From Streptomyces sp. A2-16 (GTDB taxonomy: Bacteria; Actinomycetota; Actinomycetes; Streptomycetales; Streptomycetaceae): a stretch of 64,000 bases of DNA. Of the stretch, positions 51,164 to 59,857 are shown one piece after another. The notes below the pieces were generated by a model, which saw only the letters and a program-made list of their open reading frames with translations, ran no database searches and was not told the DNA's origin. How positions within the stretch are numbered: position 1 is the first letter of the stretch; every line of letters begins with the position of its first letter. Location: the NCBI RefSeq assembly GCF_018128905.1, contig NZ_CP063808.1, positions 7,440,001 through 7,504,000 on the forward strand. The letters are read 5' to 3'. Position numbers and translations under genes: made by a program.

Positions 51164-52345
51164 TCAGTTGTCGTCCTCGTCGATCAGGAAGCCACGCATC
51201 GGCGACGGAGCCTGCCCCATCGGGCCGGGGCCCTGCGGCCGTACCGGCGCCATCGGCTGGGTCATCGCGGGCGACATCTGCTGCTGGCCGCCGTAGGACG
51301 GAGCGGCCGGCGAAGGACCGCCGCCCATGCCGCCGGGGTTGCCACCGTACGACGGGGCGCTCGCACCGGCCGGAGCCATGGAAGGCGCCGGCGACGGCGG
51401 CAGCGACGCGGCCGCCGGAGTGCGCGGCGGAGCCAGCGAGTCGTCGGCCTGGGTCTCCAGCTGGCGCAGCTGCGACTCGAGGTACGACTTCAGACGCGTG
51501 CGGTACTCGCGCTCGAAGCCGCGCAGGTCCTCGACCTTGCGCTCCAGCGTGGCGCGGGCGGACTCCAGGGAGCCCATCGCGACGCGGTGCTTCTCCTGCG
51601 CGTCCCGCTCCAGGGCGTCGGCCTTGGCACGGGCATCACGCTCGAGACCCTCGGCACGCGAACGCGCCTCGCCGACGATCTTGTTGGCCTCGGAACGGGC
51701 CTCGGCGATCGCCTGGTCGGCGGTCTGCTGGGCCAGCGAGAGGACTCGGGCGGCGCTGTCGCCACCGGGGCCCTGACCGGGGCCGCCCATCGGACCGCCC
51801 ATGGGGCCGCCCATCGGGCCACCCATCTGCTGCTGCATGGGCGGCTGACCGCCCATGGTGCCCTGACCCATCGGACCCTGGCCCATCGGACCCTGACCCA
51901 TGGGGCCCTGGCCCATCGGACCGGGACCCTGCGGGCCCCCCTGGCCGCCGCTGGGACCGGCAGGCAGCTGCGGCGCACCGCTCGGCAGCTGGGGCGGGCC
52001 ACCCATGGGGCCACCCATCTGCTGCTGCGGCGGACCGGATATGCCGGCCGGCACAGGGCCGCCGGGACCGGGCCCGCGCATGCCCTGCTGCGGCATTCCC
52101 TGTCCGGGCATGCCGCCCTGCTGCTGGTCCTGCTCCGGGGGCTTGCGCATGTTCTGCTGGTTCTGGGCAGCAGCACGCGTCGCCGCGGCCAGTTTGGCGC
52201 GCAGGTCCTCGTTCTCGCGCAGCAGGCGCGTCAGTTCGGCTTCGACCTCGTCGAGGAAGGCATCGACCTCGTCCTCGTCATAGCCTTCTCGGAGGCGGAC
52301 GGTCGTGAACTGCTTGTTCCGCACGTCCTCGGGGGTCAACGGCAT
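51164..52345 (-). CDS. divIVA: Polar growth and cell-division protein DivIVA
   Basis: Marks cell poles and tip-growth zones and recruits cell-wall synthesis; essential in Streptomyces. The 393-residue protein has the DivIVA N-terminal membrane-binding domain (MPLTPEDVRNKQFTTVRLRE then GYDEDEVDAFLDEVEAEL), a first coiled coil, a long Gln/Gly/Pro/Met insert with the repeat GPMGQ, and a second coiled coil (SARVLSLAQQTADQAIAEA and DLRGFEREYRTRLKSYLESQ), ending in a Pro/Gly-rich stretch and DEDDN. ATG has GAGGTGAAGAG upstream. It is separated by 52 bases from yggT and could have its own promoter. Confidence 0.95.
   Translation of the reverse strand: MPLTPEDVRNKQFTTVRLREGYDEDEVDAFLDEVEAELTRLLRENEDLRAKLAAATRAAAQNQQNMRKPPEQDQQQGGMPGQGMPQQGMRGPGPGGPVPAGISGPPQQQMGGPMGGPPQLPSGAPQLPAGPSGGQGGPQGPGPMGQGPMGQGPMGQGPMGQGTMGGQPPMQQQMGGPMGGPMGGPMGGPGQGPGGDSAARVLSLAQQTADQAIAEARSEANKIVGEARSRAEGLERDARAKADALERDAQEKHRVAMGSLESARATLERKVEDLRGFEREYRTRLKSYLESQLRQLETQADDSLAPPRTPAAASLPPSPAPSMAPAGASAPSYGGNPGGMGGGPSPAAPSYGGQQQMSPAMTQPMAPVRPQGPGPMGQAPSPMRGFLIDEDDN
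51771..51950 (-). repeat. Repetitive GPMGQ-coding tract inside divIVA
   Basis: The GPMGQ-type residues are encoded by tandem 12- to 15-base units with core CCCATCGGACCC, which repeat about ten times. It produces the low-complexity insert of DivIVA, likely variable between strains. Confidence 0.75.
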
Positions 52346-52397
52346 CTCTTCACCTCAACGTAGTCATCGGCAGTCGGCAAGACCGTATCGTCCACAG

Positions 52398-52688
52398 TCA
52401 CCTCGCCAGGTTTCCCATGATGGAGATGAGGATGTAGACGATGATCATCAGCACGAAGAAGGACAGGTCGAGCGCCACGCCCCCGAGACGCAGCGGCGGG
52501 ATGAACCGCCGCAGAAGCTTCAACGGTGGATCGGTGACAGTGTAGGTGGCCTCCAGAACGACCACCATCGCCTTGCCGGGTTGCCACGAGCGGGCGAACT
52601 GGAAGACGTAGTCCATGACCAACCGGAAGATGAGCACGATGAGGAACACCATCAGCGCGATGTAGATCACCTGCGCGAACACGCTCAT
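52398..52688 (-). CDS. YggT family membrane protein
   Basis: A 96-residue protein with two membrane segments (VIYIALMVFLIVLIFRLVMDY and DLSFFVLMIIVYILISIMGN) and the family motif ATYTVTDPPLKLLRRFIPP. Proteins of this group sit between sepF and divIVA in Gram-positive dcw clusters and are thought to help assembly of membrane division complexes or osmotic shock tolerance. The ATG at 52688 follows a GGAAAGA-like region. It lies 50 bases from sepF. Confidence 0.9.
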   Translation of the reverse strand: MSVFAQVIYIALMVFLIVLIFRLVMDYVFQFARSWQPGKAMVVVLEATYTVTDPPLKLLRRFIPPLRLGGVALDLSFFVLMIIVYILISIMGNLAR

Positions 52689-52738
52689 GGTCTTTCTTTC
52701 CCTCTCCCCTGTTCCGTACTTCGTTCCGGTTGTGCTTC

Positions 52739-53380
52739 TCAGCTCTGGTTGAAGAACCCGCCCTCTGCGATGCGGGCCTTGTCCTCCGCCGTGACATCGA
52801 CGTTAGCAGGCGACAACAGGAACACCTTCTGCGTCACCCGCTCGATGCTGCCGTGAAGACCAAACACCAAACCGGCCGCAAAGTCGACAAGTCGCTTGGC
52901 GTCTGTGTCATCCATCTCAGTCAGATTCATGATCACCGGGGTGCCCTCACGGAAGTGTTCCCCGATGGTACGGGCCTCGTTGTAGGTCCGGGGGTGAAGT
53001 GTGGTGATCCGGTAAGGCTCTCGTTCCGACACGACCTTGGGCATGATCACCGGTGCGTTCTTCTCCAGGCTTGCGCGCTCTTGTGTGATGGATGCCACGG
53101 GCGCGATGCGCGCGGGACGCACCGATTCCGCGGCGAGCGAAGAGGATCGGGGTACCGGGTCGCGCGGTACCGAGGACTGCACAACTCTGACCGATTCGTC
53201 CCTTTCAGGCTGAAGTGCCTGATGTGACTGGTGAGACGGCTCATGCCGTCGGCGGTCCCGCTCGGGCTCCGGGTCGAGTTCCGGTTCGAAGTCGTCGTCG
53301 GGGTCGAAACCGCGGCCGTCGTACCCATCGTCCTCCACGAGGCCGAGGTAGACCGCCATCTTGCGCATCGCGCCGGCCAT
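52739..53380 (-). CDS. sepF: Cell division protein SepF
   Basis: Membrane anchor that binds the FtsZ tail and bundles filaments. The 213-residue protein starts MAGAMRKMAVYLGLVEDD, an amphipathic membrane-binding helix, has a charged linker, and a C-terminal SepF fold beginning ITTLHPRTYNEARTIGEHFR with GTPVIMNLTEMDDTDAKRLV, the dimerisation and FtsZ-binding part. The ATG at 53380 is the one that starts the amphipathic helix; the frame is open 20 codons further. Its role here fits its place after pgeF and yggS and before divIVA. The 129-base gap to yggS (53381-53509) must hold its promoter. Confidence 0.95.
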   Translation of the reverse strand: MAGAMRKMAVYLGLVEDDGYDGRGFDPDDDFEPELDPEPERDRRRHEPSHQSHQALQPERDESVRVVQSSVPRDPVPRSSSLAAESVRPARIAPVASITQERASLEKNAPVIMPKVVSEREPYRITTLHPRTYNEARTIGEHFREGTPVIMNLTEMDDTDAKRLVDFAAGLVFGLHGSIERVTQKVFLLSPANVDVTAEDKARIAEGGFFNQS

Positions 53381-53509
53381 TCTCTGAGTCCTCCGCTCTG
53401 TGGTGGATCGGCTGACGACTGCCAAGTGCCCGCGATCCACGAGGTCGTTATGACCGCCTCTCGGCGGTAATGACCATATTTTCTGCTGTGGTCCGACTTC
53501 TTGGCGACG

Positions 53510-54229
53510 TTACCCGAGCCTGGGGCGGACTCCGAGTACCGCGGTGCCGACGCGCACATGTGTCGCCCCTGCCGCCACGGCCTGTTCGAGGTCCGCACTC
53601 ATCCCTGCCGAGACCATGTTCGCAGCCGGATGGGCTCTGCGCAGGTCGGTCGACAAATCCATCAACCGCTCGAACGCCGCCTGTTCGCGTCCCGCGTACT
53701 CCCCGGTCAGCGGAGCGACGGTCATCAGCCCGTCGAGCCGCAACCCCGGAGCCCGGGCCACGAGCTCGGCCAACTCCCCGATCCCGCCCGGTGCCACGCC
53801 ACCCCGCTCCCCTCGCTCGCTCGAACCGGCGTCGAGAGCGACCTGGATCAGGCAGCCCACCTCGCGCTCGGCCTTCACGGCCTCCTTGGACAGGGCCGTC
53901 ACCAACTTCGAACGATCGACGGACTGCACGAGATCCGCGTAACCCACAACAGATCGCACCTTGTTGGTCTGCAACTGACCAACGAAATGCCAAGTAAGGG
54001 GCAAATCCGAACATTCGGCGGCTTTGGGCGCCGCGTCCTGGTCCTTGTTCTCGGCGACATGACGCACACCGAGCTCGGCGAGCATCCGTACATCGCTCGC
54101 GGGATAGGTCTTGGTGACCACGATGAGGGTCACCTCCTCCCGTGCCCGCCCGGCGGCCGCGCACGCAGCGGCGATGCGCTCCTCCACCTTCGCCAGATTC
54201 GCGGCGAGTTCGTCCTTACGGTCCGTCAT
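53510..54229 (-). CDS. YggS family PLP-binding protein
   Basis: A 239-residue alanine-racemase-like barrel that binds PLP through Lys40 in LIVVTKTYPASDVRMLAE. Other family marks are HFVGQLQTNKVR and MSADLEQAVAAGATHVRVGTA near the end. It keeps the PLP pool and amino acid balance in many bacteria; no enzymatic activity is firmly known. It follows pgeF by six bases, so it is co-transcribed with ftsZ and pgeF. Confidence 0.94.
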   Translation of the reverse strand: MTDRKDELAANLAKVEERIAAACAAAGRAREEVTLIVVTKTYPASDVRMLAELGVRHVAENKDQDAAPKAAECSDLPLTWHFVGQLQTNKVRSVVGYADLVQSVDRSKLVTALSKEAVKAEREVGCLIQVALDAGSSERGERGGVAPGGIGELAELVARAPGLRLDGLMTVAPLTGEYAGREQAAFERLMDLSTDLRRAHPAANMVSAGMSADLEQAVAAGATHVRVGTAVLGVRPRLG

Positions 54230-54235
54230 GCCCCA

Positions 54236-54964
54236 TCAGTCCAGCCAGACATATCCCGCGAGTCGCCCCGTGGTGCGATCGCGGCGGTACGAGAAATGGT
54301 CGCCGGACTCCAGCGTGCACACCGGCGACTGCCGCCGGTCGCGCACCCCGAGCCGGTCGAGCTGCGCGTGCACTCCGGCGGTCACGTCGACCGCGGGAGT
54401 GCCCCAGCTCGTCTCGGCGTGCGCCGCGGGTTCGACGGCGGCGACGTCGGCGCGCATCTCCTCGGGCACTTCGTAGCAGCTGCCGCAGACGGCGGGCCCG
54501 GTGCGGGCGACGATCCGGGCCGGGTCGGCGCCGAGTTCGGTCATCGCGCGTAGCGCGGCCGGGACGACTCCGGCGACCATGCCGGGCCGGCCCGCGTGGG
54601 CCGCCGCGACGATCCCGGCGACCGGGTCCGCGAGCAGCACCGGGGTGCAGTCGGCGGTGAGGACGGCGAGGGCGAGGCCGCGTTCGGCGGTGACGACCGC
54701 GTCGACCCGGGGCACCGGATTCTCGCCCCAGGGCTCCGAGACCACCACGGCGTCCGCTCCGTGCACCTGGTTCATCCAGACCACCCGGGCAGGGTCGAGC
54801 CCGAGGGACTTGGCGGCCAGTTCGCGGTTGGTCCGCACGGCCTCGGGGTCGTCGCCGACCGCCCCGCCGAGGTTGAGCTCCTCATACGGAGCGGCGCTCA
54901 CCCCGCTCCACCGGTCGGTGAAGGCGAAGTGCGCGCCGCTCACGCTCTCGCGCTGTCCTATCAC
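54236..54964 (-). CDS. pgeF: Peptidoglycan editing factor PgeF (YfiH/DUF152 family)
   Basis: A 242-residue purine-nucleoside/laccase-like enzyme thought to remove L-Ser wrongly built into peptidoglycan precursors, though other members hydrolyse purine nucleosides. Zn ligand motifs seen are NQVHGADAVVV, LTADCTPVLLAD and AAAHAGRPGM. GTG at 54964 overlaps the ftsZ stop by GTGA. Name given by family and location (next to ftsZ); exact substrate not proven. Confidence 0.9.
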   Translation of the reverse strand: MIGQRESVSGAHFAFTDRWSGVSAAPYEELNLGGAVGDDPEAVRTNRELAAKSLGLDPARVVWMNQVHGADAVVVSEPWGENPVPRVDAVVTAERGLALAVLTADCTPVLLADPVAGIVAAAHAGRPGMVAGVVPAALRAMTELGADPARIVARTGPAVCGSCYEVPEEMRADVAAVEPAAHAETSWGTPAVDVTAGVHAQLDRLGVRDRRQSPVCTLESGDHFSYRRDRTTGRLAGYVWLD

Positions 54965-56157
54965 TTCAGGAAGTCCGGCACGTCCAGCTCCTCGGCCGCG
55001 CTGTCGGAGTAGCTCCGCGACGGCGGGACCGGCGGGGCGACCGGCAGGTCGGCGGTCGGCTCGGGAACCGGCTCCGGGTCCTCCTTCGGCGTGACGCTGC
55101 CGAGCGAGCCGAAGGAGGGACGGCTCTCGGTCTGCCGTACCGGAGTGGGCTCCTCGCGACGGGCCGAGGAGGAGGACGAGCCCATGACGGTCTCGCGACG
55201 GGTCGGCGGCTGGCCGCCGTCGAAGCCGGCGGCGATCACGGTGACACGGACCTCGTCGCCGAGGGCGTCGTCGATGACCGCGCCGAAGATGATGTTGGCC
55301 TCGGGGTGGGCGGCCTCGCTGACCAGCTGGGCGGCTTCGTTGATCTCGAACAGGCCGAGGTCGGAGCCACCGGAGATGGAGAGCAGCACACCTCGGGCGC
55401 CGTCGATGGACGCCTCCAGGAGCGGCGAGGAGATCGCCATCTCGGCGGCGGCCACCGCGCGGTCGTCGCCGCGGGCCGAGCCGATGCCCATGAGCGCCGA
55501 ACCGGCCTCGGACATGACCGACTTGACGTCGGCGAAGTCGAGGTTGATCAGACCGGGCGTGGTGATGAGGTCGGTGATGCCCTGGACACCGGAGAGCAGG
55601 ACCTGGTCGGCCGACTTGAAGGCGTCGAGGACCGAGACCTGGCGGTCCGAGATGGACAGCAGTCGGTCGTTGGGGATGACGATGAGGGTGTCGACCTCTT
55701 CGCGGAGTTCCGCGATGCCGTCCTCGGCCTGGTTGGCGCGACGGCGGCCCTCGAAGGTGAAGGGGCGGGTGACCACGCCGATGGTGAGGGCGCCCAGCGA
55801 GCGGGCGATGTTGGCCACGACGGGTGCGCCACCGGTGCCGGTGCCGCCGCCCTCTCCGGCCGTCACGAAGACCATGTCGGCCCCCTTGAGGACCTCCTCG
55901 ATCTCCTCGCGGTGGTCCTCGGCGGCCTTGCGGCCGACGGCCGGGTTGGCGCCGGCGCCGAGTCCGCGGGTGAGTTCGCGGCCGACGTCGAGTTTGACGT
56001 CGGCGTCGCTCATCAACAGCGCCTGCGCGTCGGTGTTGATGGCGATGAACTCGACGCCCTTGAGACCGACCTCGATCATCCGGTTGATGGCATTGACACC
56101 ACCGCCGCCGACACCGATGACTTTGATGACTGCGAGGTAGTTCTGCGGTGCTGCCAC
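54961..56157 (-). CDS. ftsZ: Cell division GTPase FtsZ
   Basis: Polymerises into the Z ring or, in spore-forming hyphae, ladders of rings. The 398-residue protein has the tubulin signature GEGGGTGTGGAPVVA, T7 loop NLDFADVKSVM, a linker with a Pro/Glu-rich region, and the conserved C-terminal tail ELDVPDFLK that binds SepF and FtsW. GTG at 56157 (VAAPQNYLAVIKVIGVGG-type start) has a GAGGCC ribosome site. It is followed by pgeF in a GTGA overlap; a 287-base regulatory gap precedes it. Confidence 0.97.
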   Translation of the reverse strand: MAAPQNYLAVIKVIGVGGGGVNAINRMIEVGLKGVEFIAINTDAQALLMSDADVKLDVGRELTRGLGAGANPAVGRKAAEDHREEIEEVLKGADMVFVTAGEGGGTGTGGAPVVANIARSLGALTIGVVTRPFTFEGRRRANQAEDGIAELREEVDTLIVIPNDRLLSISDRQVSVLDAFKSADQVLLSGVQGITDLITTPGLINLDFADVKSVMSEAGSALMGIGSARGDDRAVAAAEMAISSPLLEASIDGARGVLLSISGGSDLGLFEINEAAQLVSEAAHPEANIIFGAVIDDALGDEVRVTVIAAGFDGGQPPTRRETVMGSSSSSARREEPTPVRQTESRPSFGSLGSVTPKEDPEPVPEPTADLPVAPPVPPSRSYSDSAAEELDVPDFLK

Positions 56158-56263
56158 GTCGAAGGCCTCTCGCCTCGAGTTACGTGTCGTCGGGCCAACG
56201 AAGCACTGCTGCCTCGTGATCCGCCGACTGATGCCGAATGGGACGGTCCGTAGCGCCGACCCG

Positions 56264-56288
56264 AACCCTAACGCTGAAGTTTAGGGTT
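56264..56288. promoter_or_regulatory. Inverted repeat AACCCTAA-N9-TTAGGGTT before ftsZ
   Basis: Perfect 8-base arms at 56264-56271 and 56281-56288 around nine bases, in the ftsQ-ftsZ gap, between the candidate promoter and the ftsZ start codon. A possible protein site or leader hairpin. No known regulator matches it in my memory. Confidence 0.6.
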
Positions 56289-56294
56289 ACCAGT

Positions 56295-56354
56295 GTGTCT
56301 GTTCCCTGGAGTCTTCTGAACAGGACACTAAGTCGACAAGTGGCGCACGTTCAA
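56295..56354 (-). promoter_or_regulatory. Candidate ftsZ promoter with WhiA-type GACAC motifs
   Basis: On the minus strand TTGAAC (56349-56354) is 18 bases before TAGTGT (56325-56330), a good -35/-10 pair. A GACAC on the plus strand (56324-56328) overlaps this -10, and another GACAC (minus strand, 56295-56299) lies just downstream; a third is at 56184-56188. WhiA is known to bind GACAC and to activate ftsZ with WhiB during sporulation, so this is a likely developmental promoter, by inference. Confidence 0.55.
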
Positions 56355-56444
56355 CGAACACGCCGAACCTCCCGTTTTTCTTTTCACCCTATGTGATCAG
56401 CCGTAGCGGTGCCCAACCAGGGTGCTGGCCTGCGCTGATGTGCG

Positions 56445-57245
56445 TCAACTCCCCGATGACGCAGGGGCGGTGGGAACGCTGACGTCGAAGTACCGAGCAT
56501 CGGGGGTGGCTTTCATGAGAGCGGTGAGCGTACGGGCCTTCTCGGCACCCTTCTCGCCACTCCCCCAGGCGACGGTACGGCCGCCTCTCAACTCCAGCGA
56601 GATGTCGTCGTACGAACGCACCTTGACGGAACGGGTCGCGCGGGCGACGGAGGCCGGAATGTCACCCGCCACCCGCACGGCTTCGCGCACGAGCCGGGCC
56701 TCGCCGAAACGGCGCAGGCTCGCGGCCCGGGAGTCGGGCCGGGAGAGCGACAATTCCAGTGCGGGCACGCCTTTCGGGGCCTCGGAAACCGTGGCGAATC
56801 GGACACCTTCATCGTCCACTTCGACAAAGTTTCGGCCCTTTTGGACAAGCAGAACCGGAGTACGCTCAGTCACTTTCAGCCCGATTCCATGGGGCCAGGA
56901 TCGACTGACATCAACCGAGTCAATTCGGGGCAATTTCCGGAGCAGTCGTGCCTCGATCGCGTCGGTGTCGACGGAAATCAGCGGCGATCCGACCGGGACG
57001 TCGGCGGCCTCGCGAACCTGCTCGGGAGTCAGCACCCCGGTCCCCGAGACCGACACGCGTTCGACGCGGAGCCACTGGGAGCCGTACAACAGCCAGACGG
57101 CGCCCGCGGAAAGAAGCACGAGCGTCACGGCGAGAATGATGATCGTACGAAGCCGACGCACCCTCAACCGCCGGGCGGGAGGCGGGCCGGACGACTCCTG
57201 CTGGCGTTCACCGCGCTCGGCGGTCGTCGATCCGGCCACGCGCAC
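56445..57245 (-). CDS. ftsQ: Divisome protein FtsQ
   Basis: A 266-residue bitopic membrane protein. A basic cytoplasmic lead with Arg-rich RRLRVRRLRTIIIL, one membrane span, then a POTRA-type domain (VERVSVSGTGVLTPEQVREA) and a conserved beta domain. It links the early and late divisome. GTG at 57245 is the likely start; a 13-base gap separates it from murG. In Streptomyces it is not essential for growth, but is needed for sporulation. Confidence 0.93.
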   Translation of the reverse strand: MRVAGSTTAERGERQQESSGPPPARRLRVRRLRTIIILAVTLVLLSAGAVWLLYGSQWLRVERVSVSGTGVLTPEQVREAADVPVGSPLISVDTDAIEARLLRKLPRIDSVDVSRSWPHGIGLKVTERTPVLLVQKGRNFVEVDDEGVRFATVSEAPKGVPALELSLSRPDSRAASLRRFGEARLVREAVRVAGDIPASVARATRSVKVRSYDDISLELRGGRTVAWGSGEKGAEKARTLTALMKATPDARYFDVSVPTAPASSGS

Positions 57246-57258
57246 TCCCTCTTCCTGG

Positions 57259-58353
57259 CTACTGGCGTCGGTGCGAGGCGATCGCCTCGTACACCATGCC
57301 GACCAGCAGGTCGTCGGCGTCCCGGCGGCCGAACTCGGCGGCGGCGCGGGACATCTCGTACAGCCGGTGCGGGTCGGCGAGCACGGGCAGTACGTTCGCC
57401 CGTACCCAGTCGGGCGTCAGTTCCGCGTCGTCGACCAGCAGTCCACCGCCGGCCTTGACCACCGGCTGGGCGTTCAGCCGCTGTTCGCCGTTGCCGATGG
57501 GCAGCGGGACATAGGCGGCCGGAAGCCCGACGGCGGAGAGTTCGGCGACGGTCATCGCGCCCGCGCGGCAGAGCATCATGTCGGCCGCGGCGTACGCGAG
57601 GTCCATCCGGTCCAGGTAACTTACCGGGATGTAGGGGGGCATTCCCGGCATCTGCTGTACGTGCGGCAGTTCGTTCTTCGGGCCGACCGCGTGCAGGATC
57701 TGGATCCCGGCCTGCTGGAGCCAGGGCGCGACCTGCTGGACGACCTCGTTGAGGCGCCGGGCGCCCTGCGAGCCGCCGGAGACCAGCAGGGTCGGCAGGT
57801 TGGGGTCGAGGCCGAACATGTGCCGGGCCTCGGGACGGGCGGCGGCCCGGTCCAGGGTGGCGATGGTGTGGCGCAGCGGGATGCCGATGTAGCGGGCGCC
57901 CCGCAGCTTGCTGTCCGGCGTGGCGACGGCGACCTGGGCGGCGTAGCGGGAGCCGATCTTGTTGGCGAGGCCGGGGCGGGCGTTGGCCTCGTGGATCACG
58001 ATCGGCACCCCGAGCCGCTTGGCCGCGAGGTAGCCGGGCAGGGCCACATAGCCGCCGAAGCCGACGACCGCGTCGGCCTTGGTGCGCTCCAGGATCTGCT
58101 CGGTGGCCTTGATCGTGCCGCGCAGCCGGCCCGGGACGGTGATCAGCTCGGGGGTGGGCTTACGGGGCAGCGGGACGGCCGGGATGAGCGCGAGCTCGTA
58201 GCCGCGCTGCGGGACGAGCTTGGTCTCCAGGCCCCGTTCCGTGCCCAGGGCCGTGATCCCCACGGTCGGGTCCTGCCTGCGCAGGGCGTCCGCGAGGGCG
58301 AGCGCGGGCTCGATGTGGCCGGCGGTCCCCCCACCGGCGAGTACGACATGCAC
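57259..58353 (-). CDS. murG: UDP-N-acetylglucosamine transferase MurG
   Basis: Adds GlcNAc to lipid I to make lipid II, at the inner face of the membrane. The 364-residue GT-B enzyme starts MHVVLAGGGTAGHIEPALAL (glycine-rich loop), has GGSQGARRLNEVV between the domains, and a C-terminal AELSAVGLPAAYVPLPIGNG stretch holding the nucleotide-binding residues. GTG at 58353. Lies six bases upstream from ftsW's stop, in the murD-ftsW-murG-ftsQ order usual for actinobacteria. Confidence 0.95.
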   Translation of the reverse strand: MHVVLAGGGTAGHIEPALALADALRRQDPTVGITALGTERGLETKLVPQRGYELALIPAVPLPRKPTPELITVPGRLRGTIKATEQILERTKADAVVGFGGYVALPGYLAAKRLGVPIVIHEANARPGLANKIGSRYAAQVAVATPDSKLRGARYIGIPLRHTIATLDRAAARPEARHMFGLDPNLPTLLVSGGSQGARRLNEVVQQVAPWLQQAGIQILHAVGPKNELPHVQQMPGMPPYIPVSYLDRMDLAYAAADMMLCRAGAMTVAELSAVGLPAAYVPLPIGNGEQRLNAQPVVKAGGGLLVDDAELTPDWVRANVLPVLADPHRLYEMSRAAAEFGRRDADDLLVGMVYEAIASHRRQ

Positions 58354-58359
58354 CGAAAT

Positions 58360-59721
58360 TCACCGCTCTCCGGACGAACGCGCCGATGGGGCGCGCCGTC
58401 GCATCGTGTTCCATCTCCGAGGCCCCCGTGCCGGCACGGCGCCTCCCGCCCGCTTTCTACCAAAGCGGGGTTGCCGCATCGAAAGCGCCGCCCGCGCGGC
58501 GGGATCGTCACGCGCGAACGCGATCAGCAGCCCGACGGCGAACATGGTCGGCAGCAGGGCGGACCCTCCGTAGGAGAACAGCGGGAGCGGGACACCGGCG
58601 ATCGGCAGCAGGCCGAGCACCGCACCGATGTTGATCACCGCCTGAGCGGTGATCCAGGTGGTCACACCTCCCGCGGCATACCTCACGAAGGGGTCCTCCG
58701 TGCGTCCGGCCACGCGGATACCCGCATAGCCTAGAGCCGCGAAGAGAGCGAGTACCGACAGCGTCCCCGCGAGGCCCAGTTCCTCACCGGTGACGGCGAA
58801 GATGAAGTCGGTGTGGGCTTCGGGTAGTTGGCCCCATTTTTCCACACTCGCACCGAGCCCGGAGCCGAAGATTCCGCCAGAAGCGAGGGCGTAGATGCCG
58901 TGCACTGCCTGCCAGCAGTCGGCGCCGCCGGACTTGGGCTCGGTGGCGCCGATGCAGGCGAGCCGGGCCATGCGGTTGGGGCTGGTCTTGATGAGGACGA
59001 ACCCGATGAACGCGGCGACCGACAGCACCCCGACGAACAGCCGGGTCGGCGCCCCCGCCAGCCACAGCAGGCCGAACAGGATCGCGGTGAGAATGATCGC
59101 CGTACCCATGTCGCCGCCGAGCATGATCAGTCCGAGCAACAGGAAGGCGACCGGGACGAGCGGCACCAGCATGTGCTTCCACTGGGTCAGCAGCTTCTTG
59201 TCCTGCTTGCGGGCGAGCAGGTCGGCCGCCCACAGCACGAGCGCGAGCTTGCCGAACTCGCTGGGCTGGATCTGGAAGGAGCCGCCGAGCGAGATCCAGT
59301 TCTGGTTGCCGTTGACCGACATCCCTATCCCCGGCACCTGCACCAGGGCCATCAGGAAGACGGCGCCCGCCAGGATCGGGTAGGCGAGCGCCCGGTGCAG
59401 CTTGACCGGCATCCGGGAGGCGATCAGCAGCAGGACGGCGCCGATGACTGCGGCCAGGAACTGCTTGCGGAAGAAGAAGGATCCCGGCAACGACATCTGC
59501 AGGGCCGTGATCTGGGAGGCCGAGTAGACCATCACCAGTCCGAGCACGGTGATAAGCAGGCTGCCGCCGAGGATCAGGTAGTAGGCGGTCAGCGGGCGGT
59601 CCCAGGCTTTGTGAGCACGCAAGTAGAACCGCAGCAGGGGGTTCTCGCGTGCAGGCTTGGGGCTCGCAGGGCGCCTCACAGCCCGCTGGCTGGGCGGCCG
59701 CCCAGTCCGACTAGTGGACAC
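58360..59721 (-). CDS. ftsW: Septal peptidoglycan glycosyltransferase FtsW
   Basis: A SEDS-family polymerase building septal peptidoglycan with its partner PBP. The 453-residue protein has ten hydrophobic segments; signature stretches are LGGSFQIQPSEFGKLALVLW, GGDMGTAIILTAILFGLLWL, and SGGIFGSGLG, then NIGAVLGLLPIAGVPLPLFS, which end in the SYGGSA-type motif SYGGSALLPTM. GTG at 59721 gives a 40-residue basic lead. It follows murD after a 136-base gap that contains a dispersed repeat copy, so part of its transcription may be separate. Confidence 0.95.
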   Translation of the reverse strand: MSTSRTGRPPSQRAVRRPASPKPARENPLLRFYLRAHKAWDRPLTAYYLILGGSLLITVLGLVMVYSASQITALQMSLPGSFFFRKQFLAAVIGAVLLLIASRMPVKLHRALAYPILAGAVFLMALVQVPGIGMSVNGNQNWISLGGSFQIQPSEFGKLALVLWAADLLARKQDKKLLTQWKHMLVPLVPVAFLLLGLIMLGGDMGTAIILTAILFGLLWLAGAPTRLFVGVLSVAAFIGFVLIKTSPNRMARLACIGATEPKSGGADCWQAVHGIYALASGGIFGSGLGASVEKWGQLPEAHTDFIFAVTGEELGLAGTLSVLALFAALGYAGIRVAGRTEDPFVRYAAGGVTTWITAQAVINIGAVLGLLPIAGVPLPLFSYGGSALLPTMFAVGLLIAFARDDPAARAALSMRQPRFGRKRAGGAVPARGPRRWNTMRRRAPSARSSGER

Positions 59722-59734
59722 GCTTCACCACCAA

Positions 59735-59775
59735 CCCCTCAAGGGCGCGGGGAACTGCGCGACCAGCCCCCACGA
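59735..59775 (+). repeat. Dispersed Streptomyces intergenic repeat, copy 3
   Basis: Begins CCCCTCAAGGGCGCGGGGAA and continues CTGCGCGACCAGCC. It closely matches copies at 8147-8180 and 41252-41289, and lies between murD and ftsW, breaking the otherwise tight dcw cluster. Confidence 0.85.
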
Positions 59776-59857
59776 CCCGCAGCCGACGAACCGACCACAT
59801 TCGAGTCACGCGCCCTCCAAGGATCCCGAAAGCGCCCGCCTCGGCCGTGACCCGCCG

